This document shows positions 13,601 through 26,706 of a stretch of 64,000 bases of DNA, piece after piece. Position 1 is the first letter of the stretch, and every line of letters begins with the position of its first letter. A model generated the notes under the pieces. The model made no database searches, was not told the DNA's origin, and saw only the letters and a program-made list of their open reading frames with translations. This stretch comes from Plasmodium malariae (Eukaryota; Apicomplexa; Aconoidasida; Haemosporida; Plasmodiidae): the NCBI RefSeq assembly GCF_900090045.1, contig NW_021638297.1, forward strand, positions 84,498 to 148,497, given 5' to 3'. A program made the translations under genes and the position numbers.

Positions 13601-14331
13601 AATAATAATGAATCATATTAAGATTTACAAATAATTTATAAATTTGTAAAATAAATATACAGAAATATAAATATCGTTACTTATTACTTTAATAAATATA
13701 CATATTTACTTAGATTTCCATATAAAATATATTTTACTTTATTAATATAGAATGGCTTATAAAAGAACATGTATTTTTTTTTAGACAAATACTAATCTAT
13801 ACTTTATATAATTAAAAATATTTTTCATAATTTCATTTAATTTTTCTGTTAGTTTTACTATCAAAATAATTAATATTGTTTAATTGTAGAAGATAATTCT
13901 GCATAAAAATATATAAAATTATAATTTTTTCTTAGGAAGCATGCAAAAGTTCACAAGTACCCTCTGAATATAGCAAGTATATATTTTCTACATGTTATAC
14001 ATTATTTTGTGTGAAAAAAAAAATTTTTATTGCCGAATGAATAATTTTCATATTTTTTTCATCTTATCTAATATTATTCTTTTTCATATTATTTTATTTT
14101 ATTATTAGTAGTACGTAAAATATCTCTCTATATATATATTATACCAAATCAAATTGTATGTTATATTACGTTAGAAAAATTTAATATAAGTTATGCCTAT
14201 ATAAATTCAATTAATTACTCTTAAAATAAAATAAATCCAAAACAATATAAGTATGTTTTATTGTATGCAGGAACTAAAATATAACTAACATATTTATTAG
14301 TTAATATATATTAGCATTAATGAACAGTACA
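10614..14331. other. Spacer between exported-protein genes
   Basis: About 3.7 kb of AT-rich DNA. The 65-codon minus-strand frame at 11958-12155 is hydrophobic, low-complexity and unsupported. I see no other gene, RNA or repeat of note. An alternative in-frame ATG for the next gene lies at 14320. Confidence 0.5.
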
Positions 14332-15258
14332 ATGAATGAAAATTTTAAGCCCTTTTTTTTTATTAAAATATTAGTATTTACCCTTTTAATTTGGATATAT
14401 CTTTATAAAAATAATGTAATATTATAATAATATTTCTTATTTTACTTTTTTTTGTGTTCCACTTTTTATTTTTAAAAATTTTATTATCTTAGTATAAATA
14501 TATAAATACTTGTAAATAATAAATGTTAACATTCTTTTTTTTAGTGTATATGTGGAAAATCTATGGATAAAAAGAATAAACTAGATAGCTATTCAAGTTT
14601 AAGAACTAATAGACTACTATCAGAGAGTTCACTGGATGTTATATCTACCGGATATCGATCAGGTGACAAAGGTTATTACAAATTAATGGATGAAAAGGCG
14701 GATACATATAAAACTGACAAGGACTCTAAGTCACGAAAGAATAAAATAAAAGAAATTTTATTAAAAGCAGAGGAAAGGAATAACTTATTTAAGAAAAGGA
14801 AATATTCTTCGTTTAATATATTAGATTTATTTCTTGAAAAGGATATATTCAACGAATTAGATTCCGTAGATAAATTTAATAATAATAAGAAAATTGATAT
14901 ACAGACTGCAAGATTAATGAAGCGAAGGAAGACATCTTTAGGGTATATTCGGATTTTTTTAATTCTTTTGATAATTTTCATATTTTTTTGTTTGTCATAT
15001 GTTTTTGTTTGTTTATGTTGTGGCAAATTGATTTAAGGGTATAAAGGTAGCTCATAAAGGAACACTTTTATATTAATTCCAACATTATCAGCAATTTATG
15101 TGCTTTTAGTATTTATGAATCTTTCATTTTTATCAGGTATTCATTATACTTCTAATAAGACTGAAAATTTTAAAATAAAAAATGGAGGTAGTTTAAATAT
15201 ATGTAATAATATTTTTAATTCTACTAATAAGAAAGACATTCAATATGGAATAAAATGA
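14332..15258 (+). pseudogene. Plasmodium exported protein with two in-frame stops near the C-terminus
   Basis: Exon 1 is 14332-14415 (28 codons, or 32 if the ATG at 14320 is used; donor GTAATA). Exon 2 starts at 14545 after TTTTTTAG, phase 0. Exon 1 gives a signal-like segment (KPFFFIKILVFTLLIWIYLY). Exon 2 has the export motif RLLSE (Arg at residue 51), a Lys/Asp-rich middle, a core LEKDIFNELDSVDKF that resembles the EKKIFKELDYxDF core of type A fam-l/fam-m proteins, and a hydrophobic segment. TAA at 15034-15036 ends a 191-residue protein. The same frame continues past this and a second TAA at 15055-15057 through another hydrophobic segment (FILIPTLSAIYVLLVFMN) to TGA at 15256-15258, giving a full-length frame of 265 codons, close to its relatives. 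It is either a recent pseudogene or a gene shortened to one membrane segment. Confidence 0.7.
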
Positions 15259-16712
15259 TGATAGTATCCTTAAAAATAATATATAAATAAGAGATGTGCA
15301 TACAAAATTTTTATATTAACACATACATATATATAACTATTTGATATTAAATATAAAAATACTTTTTTTAATCCTTAGTGATTTTCATTGTTGTATTTTT
15401 AAAATCTGCTATATAGAGAATTGATTTAATGTAATTTGATATTTTGCCATAATATATTTGTGTATATATATATTTTTGTTCAATGATATATATATATATA
15501 TACATATATTTTGTATAAAATTCATTTATAAGTGCGCATATAGCATTATCTCATTAATTTAATAGGGTATTTCGTGTTGTTAATAGCAAAACATGGATGT
15601 AATTTGTTTTCAACTTTCTTATTTTTTTAGTCCAAAATGATTAATCGGTGAATTAATTAAAAAGAAGTATTACTTTCTTTGAATTAATTGTAAACGTTTT
15701 TTGATGTATTCTATATAATAAAAATAGTGCATATATTTTTTGCTTTTTGTAAAAAGTAATTTTAAATAAATTGTATAGTAGATATCATGATAAATGTATT
15801 ACAATGAAATTTTACCATAAACATACATTAAATATATTTTAAAATTTTTCAGTGTTTTAAATATGAAAATATAAATAAGTAATAAAAAACAATTGTTTAC
15901 AAAATGAATCATTTGTTCATTATTGTCTTTGAGGAATACATATTCTTGTAAATAAATTGTACTAGGTACATTTATTGTAGTTTTTACAAGAAACGGGTTG
16001 TTAATTTAATTTTATAAGAATAACCAAAATATTTGTTATAAAGTACTGTTATAGATATATATCATACTATAAGTTTTCCTTTTTGGTTAACGTTAAATAT
16101 TTCAATATTTTATTAAATTATTTAATTATATATATACATTGTTTTGCAAAATATTATATATAAAAAGTTCTGTTTGTGAAAGAACCAATTTAATAATACA
16201 TAGCACATTTTTATCAAGGATTAATATCCGTGAGCATGGTTTCTACATATATTCATTTTTAATGGCATAAATTTTTTATAATACATAATATATTATAAAT
16301 TTTTGTTTTTTTTTCCTTTTACTGTATATGTTGAATTTATTTATATAATGAAATTTATAATGTAAAATACATAAATAGAGACAAATATATACTTTTTATA
16401 ATTATATTTAAATTATCTATTTTTATAAAGGCTTTTGATATATAATTTAAAATTTTTTTTCAAAATTTAGCAAGTAGTATATTTTCATTTTGTAACATGG
16501 TAATATAACATGTTCAATTGGATATCACAATTTTTAATAATTTAGAAATGTATAAATTAATATAAGTTTTTAAATAATTGAAATATATAGAACATTTTAA
16601 ATTAATTTTGACATATTTGAACAAATACCATTCTCTACATCACAGGTAAATATTGTATAACTGAAAGTCTTTATATAGACTAATTTTATATATATATATA
16701 TATATATATTTT

Positions 16713-16724
16713 GGGCGGAGGTGG
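16713..16724 (+). other. Isolated G-rich motif GGGCGGAGGTGG next to a TA tract
   Basis: Four runs of two or three Gs separated by single bases lie directly after a TA repeat at about 16689-16709. In DNA this AT-rich the cluster is rare. It could fold as a two-layer G-quadruplex; no function is claimed. Confidence 0.4.
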
Positions 16725-19480
16725 AAATATTGAATATATGTTATTTCAAGTTTATTGAAATATTTTTAAGTGTATTAAACATAATTTAAGTAATATAATA
16801 ATGTTAATGATGGTAACGTTTATGAATAATTTAAAGTCTGCTCCTATATGATTTAAAATACTCTCATTGTTATATAAGGTAAACAATAAAAAATATATAT
16901 ATGAGGTATGCACCCTTTTTTATTATCTAAAGTGCACTGAGATAATCCATAATAGTTCTACATTAAATTAAAATACTTTTCCAATTTATAGTAATGTTAC
17001 ATTATGCACTTTAAAAAATTGTTTATATAATAAAGACAAAAAAAAAAAATATTTGGAAATAAAATAAAGAATGAAAAAATAATAAAAAAAAAAAAAATTA
17101 TATGAATTAGTATATTAATACTAAGATAAACAGAATTTTTATAACAAATCAATTTAATGACATTAATTTATATCTGAGAAATGGCAGTGTATTAAATTTT
17201 GTATTTTAACTTGTAACTATGGGAATATTATATATGCAAAAAAAATTTGAGAAAATTAACTGCATAAAATTACTGAATTGTGGTTTAATACAAGTTGATT
17301 TTAGAACATATCCAATATGTACCTTAATTTTTATGGAAAGAAAATCATATCTTATTTTATAAACTAAGTAGTTGTATAAATTTTCCGTTTTAAATTTATT
17401 TATAGATATGTGTTTATATAAAGAATGTCACATAAGGAATTAGATTAATATTATTTATATAGGGGAATGTTATGATGTACATGATATATCTTAATATTCA
17501 ATGTTGCTCATAATATATATATTACTAAATGAATGTTTTATTCTACATAAATATAGAATCAATACTTATATATAAAAACTGTATAATAAAGTATAATATA
17601 ATTTAATAATAATATTTTAATAAATGATGTTTTGTAAGGAATTAACAATTTTATGGAAACTTGATGTAAATTATAAGAATAGAATTTAATTATTCTAATA
17701 TTATTAATATTTAAGCATTATGTCACATAAGTACAAATAAACATATATAAATGGTGAATATTATCAATGATATATGTACGTAATAATTATCATTGAAAAA
17801 TATATAAATGATAACGGGTCATATATAAATGAAAAATAAATTATTATTAATAAAATAGGAATACATGTCTATAAGGATATACAATTAAATGGTTAATTAC
17901 GTTATATAATTTTGCATGTATGAATTTCTAGAAATATTAGTAACAGTTTAATTAAAATATATAATAAGCTGTATCAGAGATTTTAAAATGATACTAAAAA
18001 CTGAATAATTTAAGTAATAGAATTTATGTGGAGTATATTTAATAGATTTATATTATCACTTAAAAAAAAGTTTCTGTGAAAAAAATTATTACTATAGTTT
18101 AATATGGTTTTGATCATATAACAAATTAAAAAAAATATCATAAAAATATAAAGATATTACTAACAAAATATTTGCACTTAATATTATAATATATTTACAG
18201 GTAAATATATAAATGTTATTGGATTAATATTTATATATATATAATAAATCAAATTAACATATGATTTAGGTGAGTAACATGAAAAATATTAATTATACTT
18301 AAAAATAAAATGTTCCATAAAAGCCTACTTCATTTTATGAAAATATAAAATATTCATAGCGAGATAATTAAAATTATTGACATATGAGTCTATTAAAAAT
18401 ATGGATATCAAAAATTATTAAATAGGCATCCATTAAAATGAAACAATAACTTTATATATAAAGTAATGGAATAAAAATATAATTATGCTAATTTTTGTGA
18501 AATTATTTCCTTTAATTCAAAAATTGTGTTATATTTAATAATTTTATTTATTTTTTTAATTTATTATTAATATTTTTTTTATTTTGCAAAAAATAACACG
18601 AAATATGTTTTATATGATTAGAATAACCTCTTATACAAATAATAATTTTATTATTGTTGAATACTGCGTTGTAAACAAAACATAATAAAGATATTAAAGT
18701 ATATATTATATTTGATGCTAATTATAATTTTTATATAAAGCACTTTATTTGGGTTTATTTTATATTACATTTTATTTTTTAAACATATGCCATATATAAT
18801 ATAGGTTGTAAATTCGTAAAAAAAAAAAACATATGTATGTTGTAAAAAATTCATAAGCAAAATTAATGAATGCATAATTTTCACAACATTTATATTTATT
18901 CTAATACATTATATAAGAAATATATGATCCATAATATTTATTTTTAAATATATTTCAATACAACTCTTCCTGTAATTATTATTATCTTATACAGTATATA
19001 TTTAACAATTTTATTTATTGTTTGTTTTGGTTTTCATGCATAATAATTTTTTCACATATAAAAAAATATGAAAAAATATGAACTTATGAATTTATTATTT
19101 AAGAATTATAATATATATTTAAAAATATACGATTTGTATATTATTGTATATTTATGATACAAAAATATAAAACGTTCATGTGGATCATAGTTTTAAAATA
19201 TAAAAATTACTATAAATTATAATATAAACTAAAATTATAAGATTTTGAGGTTCAATATATTTTTTTTTTTAATTTTTTTTAGTTATAATAAATACTGTAT
19301 AATTTATTTGATGGAAATATTATTCTCTGAAGTATTCATTTTATCAATTACTTTATAAATAAAAAAAATAATTATAAGAATTAATTTTTTTAAAATATAT
19401 TCTGTATTTCTTGGAATATTGATAATAAGAATAAATAAATTAAATAAGTAATTATAGTGATAATAAATGATAGAGTATAT

Positions 19481-19510
19481 ACTACCTACATTTTATACTT
19501 TGTATATTTC
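19481..19510 (+). promoter_or_regulatory. Conserved upstream element, divergent copy
   Basis: ACTACCTACATTTTATACTT begins about 418 bp before the ATG at 19899, the same position as the CTATATTCTCTACATT element of the type A genes. Its sequence is partly conserved. Confidence 0.4.
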
Positions 19511-19898
19511 AAATAAATCTCCATATTTTAAAAAATTTAGGTACAATTTTTTTTTTTTAAATGATTTATTTAGCATTAATAATTACACCACTAAGAAATA
19601 ATTTATAAATTTTGATTTATCATGAATATTATATAATTATATTATTGTAGTTAAAATTGTGCTTTTATAAATAAAATTAAGATAAAAAATTTATAATGCT
19701 TTTTAATTATTATATTTCTTTGTTTCTATTGTAAAAAGCATTATATTTTTGAATTTTATTGGATTTTTATAAGAAAATAATAAAAAAATAATTAGAAAAT
19801 TAAGCAAATATTTTAAGTATCTTTTGTAATTATCAGGAAATTATATTGTTATATACTATTTTCTTGTTGAATATATTGCACTTTTATTGATCTATATG

Positions 19899-20714
19899 AT
19901 GGAACAAAAAAATAAGTCATTCTCTATTATAAAAACTTCTATTTTTATCGTTTTATCTTGGATATGTTATTTTTACAGTGATTTGGTATAACAGTATTTT
20001 CTAAGGAAATATGTATTTTTTATTTTGTCCTCATTTTATTTTTATTAATATTATATCTTATAATGAAATTATTTATTTTTTTAAGTAGTAAATATTTATT
20101 TTTTTTTTTAGAGTTCGTTAAGTAAGTTTGTAGGAGTGTACAAACTTATGAGAAAATTAGATTTAAGCAGTGGTAGATTGCTAGAAGAATGTAGTCAATA
20201 TAAGGACTTAAATGCTGCAAACTTAAGAGAAATGATACATGAAAACAATGAGAACGAAGAAAAAATTATAACAAACTATGATAAATGGGACAAAAGAACA
20301 AATAAAAAATTAAGTAAAAGTTCGTTATATAAGGAGGAATTTAATAAACAATATATAAGACAAAGAATATTGAAATATAGAGGAAAATACTTAACTCTAT
20401 TTGAAAGAAAGTTATTCAAACATCTAGATTATATAGATTTTATTAAAAAAAAACCGTCAATTAGTAATAAGTCTTGTATAAAGATATTACTTAAAGAGTA
20501 CGGATTACTATTTTTTTTACCTGCTATATTGCTCTCCTGGGGTTCAATGATAGATATAGCGAATTATCTAAAATTGAGTTCAGAATTAGCTAATGAATAT
20601 GAAATATTATTTTCTGTTATAATCTCTATATTTCTTACCGTATTCGCGGTAGGAGTTATTTATATCCTTGTAAAAATTAGAAAACACAGAAAAATTATGA
20701 AGAGGAAACGATAA
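19899..20714 (+). CDS. Plasmodium exported protein, divergent type A fam-l/fam-m-like (two exons)
   Basis: Predicted 229 residues. Exon 1 is 19899-19985 (29 codons, MEQKNKSF then IFIVLSWICYFYSDL). An ATG directly before it at 19896 would add one Met; MEQ matches family starts. Exon 2 is 20112-20714, phase 0, after a TTTTTTTTTAG acceptor. The export motif RLLEE has its Arg at residue 51, a canonical RxLxE. The middle is Lys/Asn/Glu-rich. The core LFERKLFKHLDYIDFIKK and SISNKSCIKILLKEYGL aligns by eye with the type A core (EKKIFKELDYxDFLK and TISDKxYKKI), and two hydrophobic segments follow (LFFLPAILLSWGSMIDI and ILFSVIISIFLTVFAVGVIYI), with a basic tail RKHRKIMKRKR. It is shorter than typical type A (286-291) because the loop between the two hydrophobic segments is short. 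It looks like a link between generic exported proteins and fam-l/fam-m. Confidence 0.82.
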
Positions 20715-23246
20715 AATGAGTAATAAGTAATAATTTTATTTCTGTACAGTACTATTATTTATAAAGTAATAATTGTAATATATATTTAGTCATATAATAA
20801 ACATATTTCTTTATTTTCATTATTGAAATTGCATATACTTGGAAATCCTTATAGAAGACATTAAAAAATTATGTTCAATATTTTAGTGAGAATTTAAATA
20901 TTTTATTTTTTTTTCAGATTATAAATTAATATGTTTTTTTATCTAAAGTAAGTGTTATGGATTAATATATATATTTGTGCATTTAAATAGATTCTTTTAA
21001 GGTACATATATTTGTGTGTTAAAATTAATATATAAGAGTACAGTTAAGATATATTTATTGAAAAATTTAATTTATATTTTAAGTAAAAAATAACTGTTTC
21101 AATTTTTCATATCGCTATATTCCAAAACTATTATTTGTTAAATTAATTTTTGTTAGATCATTATTCTTATGAAAATAAAATTAAATGCGTTTTGTTTTGT
21201 ACATATAGAAAAGAAGTAAAAGTTTTTTACTGAATATATAGATATATTTACATAAAGAAAAACTTAATATATTTTAAACAAAATAAATTTTAAGAAATAT
21301 TTGTTATAAAATATATTTATTGTAAAATTCTCTTCAGCGGATATTTAGTTTATTTTGCACTATGTAAAATGGAATGTATATTTATATATTATAATATTTT
21401 TATTAAATGCAAGTTATTTATAAATGTTTTATATTATAAGAATTTTTTGTAATAACAATAAAACGAAGATCCAAATCCTATTATTATGTTATTATTGTTA
21501 CTAGTTTTAGTTGTATTTTTGTATAACATTAACCGAATGAATATATATTATATAAACAGTTTATAAATAAGCATACCTTATACAATTTTTCTGTTATATA
21601 TTAATGAAAAATTAAATTAATAAATTGAATATAATCATATATTATTAGAAATTATGAGTAAATTATATATTTCTTTTATTGCCATAGTGGAAATTTAAAT
21701 ATATAAATATATCTATAAAAAGTTAAAATTTTATTCGATGGCAACAAAACTCAATAGATATGTTCTACTATCATTTCGTTATCTATGGTTATTTATTTAT
21801 TTATATGTAGAATATTTAATTGTTGTGTATAAATATATTAATTAAATATATAACATTATTTAAAGAATATATATAAATACATAGATTTTTTATTTTTCGT
21901 TTTTAATTATTACATATTTATAACGATAATATTATAAATAAGTCATACAAAAAAGGAAGGATATTTTCTATATATATAATTAATAAACACAAATTTATAT
22001 TTTGGTATTCAGGTTATGGATATCAGATATACAACATTTATTTGTGTAATTTCATTAAAATTGTATGTACGAAATCGTCATATTTAATAATTTTCAACTT
22101 TTTTCGAATAATTGTATACGTACATATATTAATTTATAATTAAACTTAAATAATTGTTCAATTTATTCAATTTTATAAAAATTTCTTAAATGCTTAATAT
22201 AAAGTGAAAAATTAACAAAAATGTATATATTTATATTATATAAGGGATTAAACCAATACACTATAATACTATGTATATACAGATGTTATTATATTTATAC
22301 TAGAATTAGTCTATATCGTCTTTCTTTCTTTTTTTTTCTTTTTTCCTAATTGTATCCTTCCTATAAATACATACTTAATAAACGAAAAACGATAATATAT
22401 ATAGTATAGAAATATAAAAAAATTTCATGTTATAATAACGATATTAATTATACAGAATTAAAAATTTTAACATTCGAAAATTGTATTGCAGAATTAAAAG
22501 AGAAATATCTAACTATGAATTATATATTATTTCATATATAATGGAGATTATTATAAATTCAATTTAATAAGTATGTTACATGATACAAAAGTTTGTACAT
22601 ATTATTATAATTATGAGTAAAAGAGTTTTATTAAATATTTTTTAAATAATTTATTGTTGCTGCTACAGTATTGATATAAGGATTAATTTTTTTCTAGTAA
22701 AAACGAGTACTTCTAAAGGATAACATTTAAAAAATTAGAATTATTATTAAGAATTCTTCAAGGGAAATAATAAATATTCTGTTAATATAAAGTACAATAT
22801 ATAATCTATGTACTAAACTTTCTATACTCGATCTATTCCATATTCTACATAAAGTCAATATGTATAAAATTAAAGAAATAATGTAGTTTGTTTTAATTTT
22901 ATTGTTAAAAGGATTTATAAATATATAATATATTTTATGAAATATATATAAATGTATATATTTAACACAAGTGAATGTATTCAGATTACTTTATTTTAAT
23001 GTATGTTATTATTTTTTCTTTTTTAAAACATTAAAATAAAAATTTTATAATACACTTTTAATGTTATTGTTCCTTTTCTGTATAGTGAAATACATTATAG
23101 ATATATATATTTCATTATGCTTCTGTGAAAAAATAAAAAATAATATAAAATTTTTAAAATAAATATTGTTCCTCTTATTATTAGAAGTATATTATATTAT
23201 TAACTATTTTATTAATAAATATATGGAAATATTAAATATGTTATAA
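20715..23246. other. Spacer before the type B relic
   Basis: About 2.5 kb of AT-rich DNA without a supported reading frame. A block at about 20966-21000 (ATATATTTGTGCATTTAAAT) resembles the 3' flanks of the other exported genes. The upstream element of the next relic is at 22820-22850. Confidence 0.5.
22820..22850 (+). promoter_or_regulatory. Conserved upstream element before a relic gene
   Basis: TTCTATACTCGATCTATTCC followed by ATATTCTACAT lies about 427 bp before the relic ATG at 23247. The ATATTCTACAT end matches the element of intact type A genes, so the relic kept its promoter-side sequence after its coding region decayed. Confidence 0.45.
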
Positions 23247-24131
23247 ATGGAACAATAAATTAAGTTACCTTCTTTGTTAAGCTTTCTGTCTTTATCCTTT
23301 TAATTGTGATATGCCATTTTTACAATGATAGGACATGATAATATTATTAGATTTTGTTTTTTTATTCATATTTTTCCTGTTTTGTTTATAATAATGTTCT
23401 TCATTACAATTAGCTTATTTATTCTGTTAAAAAAATAATTTTTATATTTTATTTTAGAGGAACTTAACAAAACCTTGTTCAAGAACTTCAAAATTAGTAA
23501 AATAGTAAATATAATGAATTATAGATTAATATAGAAATATGAACTTAATAAGGATTCAAATATTATAGCGTTAAATAGAGATATAGGAATAAAAGAATAA
23601 TGGAATAAAAAATCTATATATAATAATGAAAATTTCTTAACACAAAAAGAGAAGATATCTAATAGATATCCATTAAATAAGGCTCAATTCTATACATAAT
23701 TACCAATTATAATAGTAGAATTTTTGATAGAAAATATTTTTATATTGAAAAGGAATGGATAAAGAAAATAGATTATGATGTTTTTTTTGAAATAAAGAGG
23801 AGAATTCTGGGTATATCATTAAAAAATAAAATGTAGAAGCTATGGATTTGGAGTTATTATATTTTTTCTTTTTTCTTTGTCAGGAATAACTTCTTCAACA
23901 GTAAGAAGAATGGGATATTTAAATACTGTAAACGAAAAGCTTATAGAACATATAAAATTAATTGTAATGTTGGAAGATGTATACACAGTACAACCCTATA
24001 CTAGTATAATGACCTTTAGGATACATATCACTATGACAGATATCCTATTTTTGATAACAATTTACACGATCTTTTGCAATAATGAAAGGTATAAAAAAAT
24101 CAAGTTGATTAATGAGTTAAATTTATATTAG
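23247..24131 (+). pseudogene. Decayed type B fam-l/fam-m gene
   Basis: Exon 1 starts at 23247 with MEQ, but its fourth codon is TAA where relatives have Lys. A frame change then follows, with the signal segment readable in another frame (VFILLIVICHFYND). Exon 2 starts about 23458 after ATTTTAG and can be followed through several frames: NYRLI then a stop then KYELNKDSN (export-motif region), PLNKAQFYT, pieces of the FEKKW region, CRSYGFGVIIFFLFSLSGI, and NNERYKKIKLINE at the end. These match, in order, the landmarks of intact type B genes at 35960 and 56788. The last part, 23877-24131, is still open, and the usual stop after LINE has become a sense codon. Many stops and frameshifts make this a clear pseudogene, probably the type B partner of the type A gene at 26707. 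Confidence 0.85.
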
Positions 24132-25083
24132 AGAATATGTATATATGTGTAAGAACGTCTTTAATAAGTAAAAATAGTCTTAAAATTTTCAGTGATATAC
24201 TTAAGAAGCATATATATAATTCTAATATATTATAAATGCACATATTCTTACGTTGTCTCTTTGATATCTAACAATAAAATATTATATTCATTTTTTCTGA
24301 AATTAAATATTTTAATATTTTATAATTTGTATTTTAAATTAATTTGGTAGCCTAATATAATATTATGGCATAATATGTATATTTGTAAATTTAAATATAT
24401 TTGTAGGAATATTTATGTTTTTGTTTTTGAATGAATATATATTTGTATATTTTTTATAATTTTTGTAGATCTGTGATAATTTATATTTTTACTAGTATAT
24501 GATTCTTTATATTATATATCTGATCTATTATAAATTGACTATTTGTTCATATAATAAGAAAATTGTAATATTAGTTTTAAATTAAAAATAAATGAGTCTT
24601 GTTTTGAGCTTAATTACAGGAAGCCAGTATATAGAGATTAATTTTTATGTATTTAAGTATTCATATACATTAGTAAAAAACATGTTTATTCTATAAAATA
24701 CGTTTTGTGTAATATATAATATAAAATATATTAATTGTAAACGTCTTTTTAACAAATATTTTGTTTTACATAGATTTAATAAATGTACAGTTATAAATGT
24801 ATAAAAAAAAATTATATTTTTTAATTATACTTATAACTTCTTACTAATTGAGGGATTCAATATAATAACAGTTATGAAAAGAGTTAACAGCAATTATTTT
24901 ATTATTATTCCAAGTTGGAGTGTTAATTAAATTTAGTGAAAATCAATTAAATATATATTAATTTGAAATTTAATAAACTTAAGTTATATATTATGAATTT
25001 ATTTTTTATGTTATTCAATAATTATGTTAATGAGTTAATTTTAATCATATATTATTATTAAATACGTAAAATTCTTTTTTTTT

Positions 25084-25092
25084 GGGGGGGGG
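25084..25092 (+). repeat. Nine-base poly-G run
   Basis: Nine consecutive Gs follow a T run. Long G homopolymers are rare in DNA of this composition; the exact length may be affected by sequencing. Confidence 0.8.
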
Positions 25093-26270
25093 TTTGATTT
25101 CTAATAATTGTACAATGATAAAAATACAATATATGTATCTGTAAAAATCTAAATTATCATCAATAGTAATCGAAATAAATATATATTTTGTACAAGAATT
25201 TCATCGTATGTAGGTATTTATTTATATATTCGTACTATATTCATAGTCTTTTATAAATATATAAGTAAAGATTTAATATTATTTCAAGAATGCAAAATGA
25301 TACATATAGTTTCTATTCACTGATAAGAACTCACATATATTAAAATTCTCATTTTGTAAATGAAATAAAATAAAACAAAAAACACAAACTGTTTTCTTAT
25401 ATACAATTCATATATACAAATATATTTTTGGTTTAGATGCGCGGGATAGTATTCAAGTTATTTCTAAGAACTGTTCAACACAAATTAGTGTAATTTTGTT
25501 TTTACTATAAAATGCAATGAGTGTTATTATTAATATGGTTTATGACAATGTTGTTGTAATACATAAGTTTATACATACTTTTAATATTTTATTATTACTA
25601 TTACGTAGTTCCTCAATTAATTCTATTTTATAGTTTTTACTTATATGTGCTTAATGTAATAAAATATTAAGAAAAAAATATATGTGTTTTTATTGTTTAT
25701 TGCATAAAAAAATATATTATTGAAACAATGATATCCTAATAATTATGCAGTTATGAAAGTATTAATATATATTATTACTTTTATTTTATTATATAATATT
25801 AAAATTTCTTCTAAGTTTATATATATATATATATATATATTTATTTATTTATTTAGAAAACGTAATAAATAATAAATTATATAGTAGAATTTTAAAACAA
25901 TTCATTTACAAGTAATATGAATTAAGCTTAATTTAAAATCGTAATTTACAAAAATTATTATACAAAAATAAAAAATTCTCATTTATTGAATTTTTAAATA
26001 TATATTAAATTATATATTTTGTAATATCTAGTAAATTATGTTTTTCTAAATATATTATAGATAATTGAATAATTAAAGCGCCGCAATTAATATAATACAA
26101 AATGTTGTAGTAACTATGCTTTATTTAACTTTATTATTATTAGAATATTATAATAATTTATATTATATAATATTAATTTCCAATTTTTGAAAACAAATGG
26201 TTTATAAAATTAGAATTATTAAAATAAAAATATTGCTAAATTTGGTTATTATCTAAATACAGGGAAAATT

Positions 26271-26300
26271 CATTACCTATATTCTCTACATTCTATATGC
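26271..26300 (+). promoter_or_regulatory. Conserved upstream element of type A gene
   Basis: TTACCTATATTCTCTACATT and the following CTATAT lie 436 bp before the ATG at 26707. Near-identical copies lie at matching distances before the type A genes at 41304 and 52266. Position and conservation in fast-drifting spacer suggest a promoter or 5' UTR element; the mechanism is not known from sequence. Confidence 0.6.
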
Positions 26301-26380
26301 TACTACATGAAATATATGTTTAGAAATATTCAGTAAACTTATTTTTTTTTTAACATATTTATAGGTGATGAATAAAAAAA

Positions 26381-26410
26381 TATTTAATTATTGTTCCACA
26401 TTAAATAATT
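26381..26410 (+). promoter_or_regulatory. Second conserved upstream block
   Basis: TTTAATTATTGTTCCACATT then AAATAATT lies about 326 bp before the ATG. A close copy (56471-56499) is about 317 bp before the type B gene at 56788, and a looser one (40967-40992) about 337 bp before the type A gene at 41304. Confidence 0.5.
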
Positions 26411-26706
26411 AAACTATATTTTTTGAATATTTATAAATGTATTCAAATTATTTTTTTTAATAAAAAATAATTTTTTAAAATTAAAATAAAGATAAATATT
26501 TTATTATATATAATTAAAGATATTTTTCTTTGTGTCTACTGTTAATGATATTATATGTACTTTTTTTTTATCGCATCATAAATACATAAAAGAAAAATGA
26601 AAAAAATACTAAATATATAATTAATTATTTTTTAACATTAAAAGAATATTATACTATTGTTTATTTATTTTTTCTTGAATAAGTTATAGTATTAAAATTT
26701 TATATT

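Larger units (their letters stand above)
15259..19898. other. Spacer between exported-protein genes
   Basis: About 4.6 kb of AT-rich DNA with no supported reading frame. It contains a TA tract followed directly by a G-rich motif (16689-16724) and many poly-A runs. The upstream element of the next gene is at 19481-19510. Confidence 0.5.
24132..26706. other. Spacer between type B relic and type A gene
   Basis: About 2.6 kb of AT-rich DNA. The 3' flank at 24280-24420 resembles that of other type B genes. It also holds a nine-G run (25084-25092), an AT tract near 25818-25841 and two upstream elements of the next gene (26271 and 26381). No gene seen. Confidence 0.5.

Noticed and set aside
14676..15026. 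116-codon minus-strand frame
   Set aside because: Antisense to the gene at 14332, with poor composition and no motif.
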